Assembly: GCA_951799445.1 (NCBI GenBank)
Contig: OX637291.1
Span: 4,652,501-4,716,500, forward strand
Length of the DNA: 64,000 bases
DNA from: Pseudisothecium myosuroides
Lineage: Eukaryota; Streptophyta; Bryopsida; Hypnales; Lembophyllaceae
Direction: 5' to 3'
Shown here in pieces: positions 60,224-64,000 of the stretch. Position 1 is the first letter of the stretch; each line of letters begins with the position of its first letter. A model generated the notes under the pieces. The model had not been told where the DNA came from. It worked only from the letters and a program-made list of their open reading frames with translations, and did no database searches. Made by a program: the position numbers and the translations under genes.

Positions 60224-61554
60224 GCAATTTGGCATATTTGCAAGGCGGGTTTCTTCAAGGTAGGATTTTTACCGTGCGTATAAATAGAGTTTGGAAGGTT
60301 CCCATAATTTTTCAGATTTTTATTTCTCAAAACGTAATTACTATGAATTTTTTTGCTGAAGATTCTATTCAACCTACACTCGTTGTATAGACCTCCCTAT
60401 TTCTAACCAAGGGTTGGTTGCAAATCCACCAAGGGTTGGTTGCAATATAGAGAATCTTGTAGCCAATCATAATGCACCACAATTGCATTGGGAACCGTGT
60501 CGTCATTGATGACTCATAGTCTCTTGCTGAGCGGAAAGGCAACAGCCTACAGTACATAGAGAAAATAGGTGCCTTTCCGGAAAGGAGTTGGCTCCCTTAC
60601 TGAATGTTATGTGGCTTGCATCAGAGTCTCCCGAATTTTAAGCCCAACAGCAAAAGGGAGTCAAGGAATAATTCACCTAACTTAATCCGTTGAAATTGCT
60701 GCAGTGTTACGTTAGTGCAGGGAATGTGTGCAGTTCCGTCTTCTAGAACCAAGAGCATAGGACTGAATCACCGAAATATCAAGGTTATGCAAAGTCTCCA
60801 TTGTTGGTAGAAATCTTCCGCCTAAGAAAAAGTCAAAAAGTCACTTGTTCATTCTTTTTGAGAAACTTCTGTGGACCAAGGTCACCTAACTTAACAAGGA
60901 CAGGACATTGACCTGAAGCTGCTGCAGGTTTTTCGAATTTGATGATCTGCTTCACTAGGCAAATAACTTACGGGTCATGCAATCTGAAGTCATGTAATGG
61001 GGACAGCTGAACTTGGAGTAGGTACACAAGGATAACCCCTACACATACCGGTATTCAATGTGTGACCTGGTAAAGGGTCATAAAGGTTCAAAGGTCAGTA
61101 ACAACAGGCTAGTATAATATTCAATACGCATTGCCATGAGAATAATCATGGCAAATAATATAACAAATAATGAGCAAGAAGAAGACACCTCACAAGAATA
61201 TGCCAGAACCTGCGCATATTAATTACTTGATCACCAGTTGAGGACGTCCCCGCTTCAAGACTTGAAGCCCTTGAGTTTGCAGGTTCGTGATTCTACCGAC
61301 TGCATAGACCCTGAAACTTAAACCAATAACTTTACAACCTTTGAATGTACTTCTAGACCTTTCTAGCCTACTGTTCTGACAGCATTAGGATAGAATGATA
61401 GGAAATGCTTGAGCATATCCCTGGAGAGTTAGACATCGTATCTTTGAGAAAACTACGTTCATTGCCAAATTCTTTGGTAGCAGATATTCACAGTCCTGAG
61501 AAAATCCCTTCTATTTTACACACTTACAGTAGATTGTAAGAGTAAAGAAATCAA
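60224..61554. other. 3' flank of the sideroflexin gene and spacer
   Basis: 60380-60450 has a 21-bp near-direct repeat (ACCAAGGGTTGGTTGCAA twice). No other gene is recognised. The part next to 61555 should include the sideroflexin 3' untranslated region. Confidence 0.45.
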
Positions 61555-63557
61555 TTAGACACCCTTGTTGTAGAAAACCTGGGTCACGGGCTGCCCAAAC
61601 CGATTGACCCGATTGTGGAACGAATCCTCAAGTTTGGCAACACTTATGGAAGCCTGCTGCTTGAAGATGCCAAAGGAAAGGGGCACGCTAATCTGAATGG
61701 ATGCCCCTACCATGGCCATGAGCGTTGGTATTCGCAAGGCAGGATGTCTTGTATAGAAGGCCGTCCGTTCCAATCTGCCAGGCATCAAAGAACTCCGTTA
61801 CGGTTCTTGACTGGACAACAGAGATATTCTCATTATTAAATCCCCGCATAAAATATAAATAAGATGCAACACAAGATGGATTACCTGTGCATGACGAGCG
61901 GTGGAATGACTAATATAGGAGCAGCTGCAAAGATGCGTCCTGCAGTGCATGCACTCACCGCACGCGCACCAGCAAGTTTGCTATGCCCAATTACATCATT
62001 GTTGTCGTCATAAACTCTAATACCTTCGAGATATTCATCTCTGCGTGTAATGCCAAGGTTTAACACGTCTGCCGCTGCAACCGCACAAAAGGGGACAAGC
62101 CTGCGAGCTATACCTGCCCTGCATCAACACTGGAATCAGCAGCGAACTCACGAGTTCCAAAGAGCTTCGTTGCATTCGATGTGCCTGCTTTTATTCAGCA
62201 ACTTCCACAATAACACTCGACTCCAAACTGTCTATTAAGGGTCACTTAACATGGCACAGGTCGAAGCAACAAACCTAAAATTTGAACTACGTCATGTATG
62301 ACTAGGGTTGAGATAGCAAGCTTCAAATTATCCATTGCGTTTATGATACCTATTGACGCATTTAAAGTAACAAGTGCCCAATCCACCTCAAAGAGACAGC
62401 TTGATTTCTCACACTGGTTTTTGCATGCCACATGCGGAGTCATGAAAGCGTAACCACGTTCATTCTCATTCTTGGAGTATATCGTCGACGTTGTACAAAA
62501 CACGGTAAAACGAATGAGAAATGGGTTCTGGTGTAGGATTTCTTGTTATCTCAAGCTTGTTGCTTCGACCTGTACAATCTAAAGTGGCCCTCATGACATG
62601 AAGAGTTTAGGAAATAGGGCTCTATTTTTTAAATTTTTTTTAGGGATTTAGGGTAGGGTTTACGGTTTAGGTTCCCGTGGAAAAAGATATGACGAATACC
62701 CTTCAGCCCCTTAATCCATCCAATACTACGAGTCAAGATGTCTGTAAAATTCAGACGCTAATTTCTATCACATCACACGTTTTTCCCACTTGTCATGAAA
62801 TGGAAGGGTCAGCATAATCATCACCTTTGTTGATGCTATTGGGGATTATGAACTGAAAATTAATGTGGAATGGAGGATGAGTGCGAGTGTTAGCTTTCAA
62901 GCACGCCTTCCCCCGGCCTAGAAGAAAGTTTCCCGCAACCCTTTCAGCATACACAGCCTAATGAAAACTCAAACGGAAAGATTGATATTAACTACACGAG
63001 AACGAATGGAAGTCAACTTTCCTCTTCTTCACCATCGCTAGCTTCTAAGGAGGGTATAGCACATACCAGCGTCTGCCAGGAGGAACTTTGTCCAGAAGAG
63101 AATGCAATCCGACGGCAGCACCAACCGAGCTTGCAGTAGCTCCCACATACGCTTCAAAGATCTTGCGCACGCTTTCATCATTCGAGGCATTACGGTTGGC
63201 GTAGTAATGCAAGCAGTTGTAGGTCTGGTTCAGCCACTGGGCCGCCACGTTCTGCTTAAGCCCCCTTGCCGACAGCATAAGTGTGTCCAGCACGAGGTTA
63301 CACGGAATGATGAAGGAGAGACGAAGCGGAAAAAAAATCTTTTCGCCGGTGTCCGGATGCACGACCGCGTCCTTGATTTTGCGTGCAATTTCAAGCTGCT
63401 CGGCACTGATCGGAGTTTCTTTGGCAATCTCTGGACCCTCGTGGGCTTTCAGAAGCTTTATGGCGTCGTTCACTTGGGCGTCGGTTACGAATGCTGTCCT
63501 GATATCCATCATGTTGAAAATCCGCTGGACCCTCGCCCAATACGTGCCTTCGTCCAT
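61555..63557 (-). CDS. Sideroflexin family mitochondrial carrier, three coding exons, 314 aa
   Basis: Coding exons (minus): 63557-63067, 62118-61885, 61774-61555; GT/AG junctions and phases agree. Family proteins sit in the inner mitochondrial membrane; animal SFXN1 carries serine into mitochondria for one-carbon metabolism. Diagnostic features are TYWARVQRIFNMMDIRTAF near the N-terminus, HPDTGEK at 67-73, QWLNQTYNCLHYYANRN at 107-123, ARRLVPFCAVAAADVLNLGI at about 168-187, EGIRVYDDNNDVIGHSKLAG, ILVIPPLVMH, and the C-terminal VTQVFYNKGV, which fits the family's YNKG ending. Length is close to the usual 320. The start at 63557 is the first ATG of the conserved frame after an in-frame stop near 63592; an additional short upstream exon remains possible. 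Substrate in this organism is unknown. Confidence 0.92.
62256..62573. mobile_element. Intronic MITE with perfect 17-bp inverted ends
   Basis: ACAGGTCGAAGCAACAA at 62256-62272 and its exact reverse complement at 62557-62573, inside the first sideroflexin intron. No second copy or clear target duplication was found. The open frame across it is not conserved coding. Confidence 0.65.
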
Positions 63558-64000
63558 CTTCACGACCACATAGCAAAGGAAAGAGATTATTTTCTATATT
63601 AGGAAGAACAAGGTCTCCCACATTGCTGTCTTGTAGTCTTGCACTCTGCATGCAGTGAAGGTGGTATCCCTCGGTATGTCAGGACATCTCCAAGCTAAAG
63701 AAACTGGGAACCAGGATACAAAATTATAATACGCAATTTCACTGCAACTGAAACCAAACACAAATTCTTTTAGCTACATATGATGACTCCTAGTTTTAGC
63801 TTCCCGTGTCCCTGTGCCTTTCAAAGATCGCCGGTTTCCAACGCATTATGTAATGCAGGGCAATCAGGTGTGAGAAAATGATTATGAGCACATATCTGAT
63901 CCAAATTCCACAAAATATGCTAAGGAAACAGGGCACCACTAAAAGCAAAGACGCCTAGCAAAAGCACATGGACATCAACCCCGAATCCTCCAAACCACAG
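63558..64000 (-). promoter_or_regulatory. 5' leader region of the sideroflexin gene
   Basis: The sequence upstream of the chosen start to the window edge shows no sideroflexin-like residues in any frame. It probably holds leader sequence, possibly with a leader intron (TTTGGTTTCAG near 63743-63753 is a possible acceptor). An N-terminal coding exon beyond the window cannot be excluded. Confidence 0.35.

Noticed and set aside
61775..61830. Alternative acceptor for the last sideroflexin exon at CGGAG before TTCTTTGATG
   Set aside because: It is phase-compatible but would insert extra residues; the acceptor GCCTGGCAG before 61774 gives the usual spacing between IPPL and the next conserved block.
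62246..62503. Minus-strand frame of 85 codons between sideroflexin exons
   Set aside because: It coincides with an intronic inverted-repeat element, and the exon phases on either side join without it.
63102..63602. Open frame of 166 codons on the plus strand
   Set aside because: It lies antisense to sideroflexin exon 1, whose minus-strand frame carries family motifs; the plus frame has none.
1..64000. CRISPR arrays, bacterial operons, rRNA or tRNA genes
   Set aside because: No regularly spaced repeats, Shine-Dalgarno-led gene runs, rRNA signatures or convincing tRNA cloverleaf were seen; the genes are spliced and eukaryotic.

Overview
This window looks like nuclear DNA of a land plant with a large, AT-rich, repeat-dense genome. 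Three intron-containing genes are legible, all on the minus strand: an ABI3/VP1-type B3 transcription factor (29914-33501), a NIPA8/9-type putative magnesium transporter (49968-54804, 13 coding exons) and a sideroflexin (61555-63557). I built each exon chain by hand, and every intron junction has GT/AG ends and matching phase. A fourth intact reading frame, single-exon on the plus strand (25981-26922), encodes a trihelix (Myb/SANT-like) protein inside a GC-rich-flanked cassette that looks mobile. The B3 sequence resembles mosses and other non-flowering plants more than angiosperms, and sideroflexin is, as far as I recall, not a gene of flowering plants. My inference is therefore a bryophyte, lycophyte or fern, but I cannot name the species.

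The left 29 kb is mostly layered mobile DNA. A large old inverted repeat (about 116-2920 and 5840-8850) carries younger insertions that differ between its arms. Then come several families of inverted-repeat elements, a decayed Tc1/mariner transposase (24340-25300) and the trihelix cassette. From 29.9 to 36 kb lies the ABI3-like gene and its upstream region. From 36 to 49.4 kb is a second repeat field. From 49.4 to 56.9 kb is the NIPA-type gene with its 5' leader region. The right end holds more repeats and the sideroflexin gene.

The most striking pattern is about twenty elements, roughly a fifth of the window, that begin and end in TTAA followed by CCCC/CCCT-type inverted ends such as TTAACCCCTAAAGGACC. 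Two independent comparisons, one nested insertion and one paralogous empty site, show that they insert at TTAA and duplicate it, the behaviour of piggyBac transposons. Several sequence-divergent families share these ends, and many have a short hairpin just inside one end whose sequence differs while the pairing is kept. None encodes a transposase here. The window also has a Stowaway-like MITE, a CACTA-type mini-element with an ATG target duplication, a pogo/Emigrant-like MITE with TA duplications, and four other repeat families. No operon-like logic links the three genes; they are independent nuclear genes separated by repeats.
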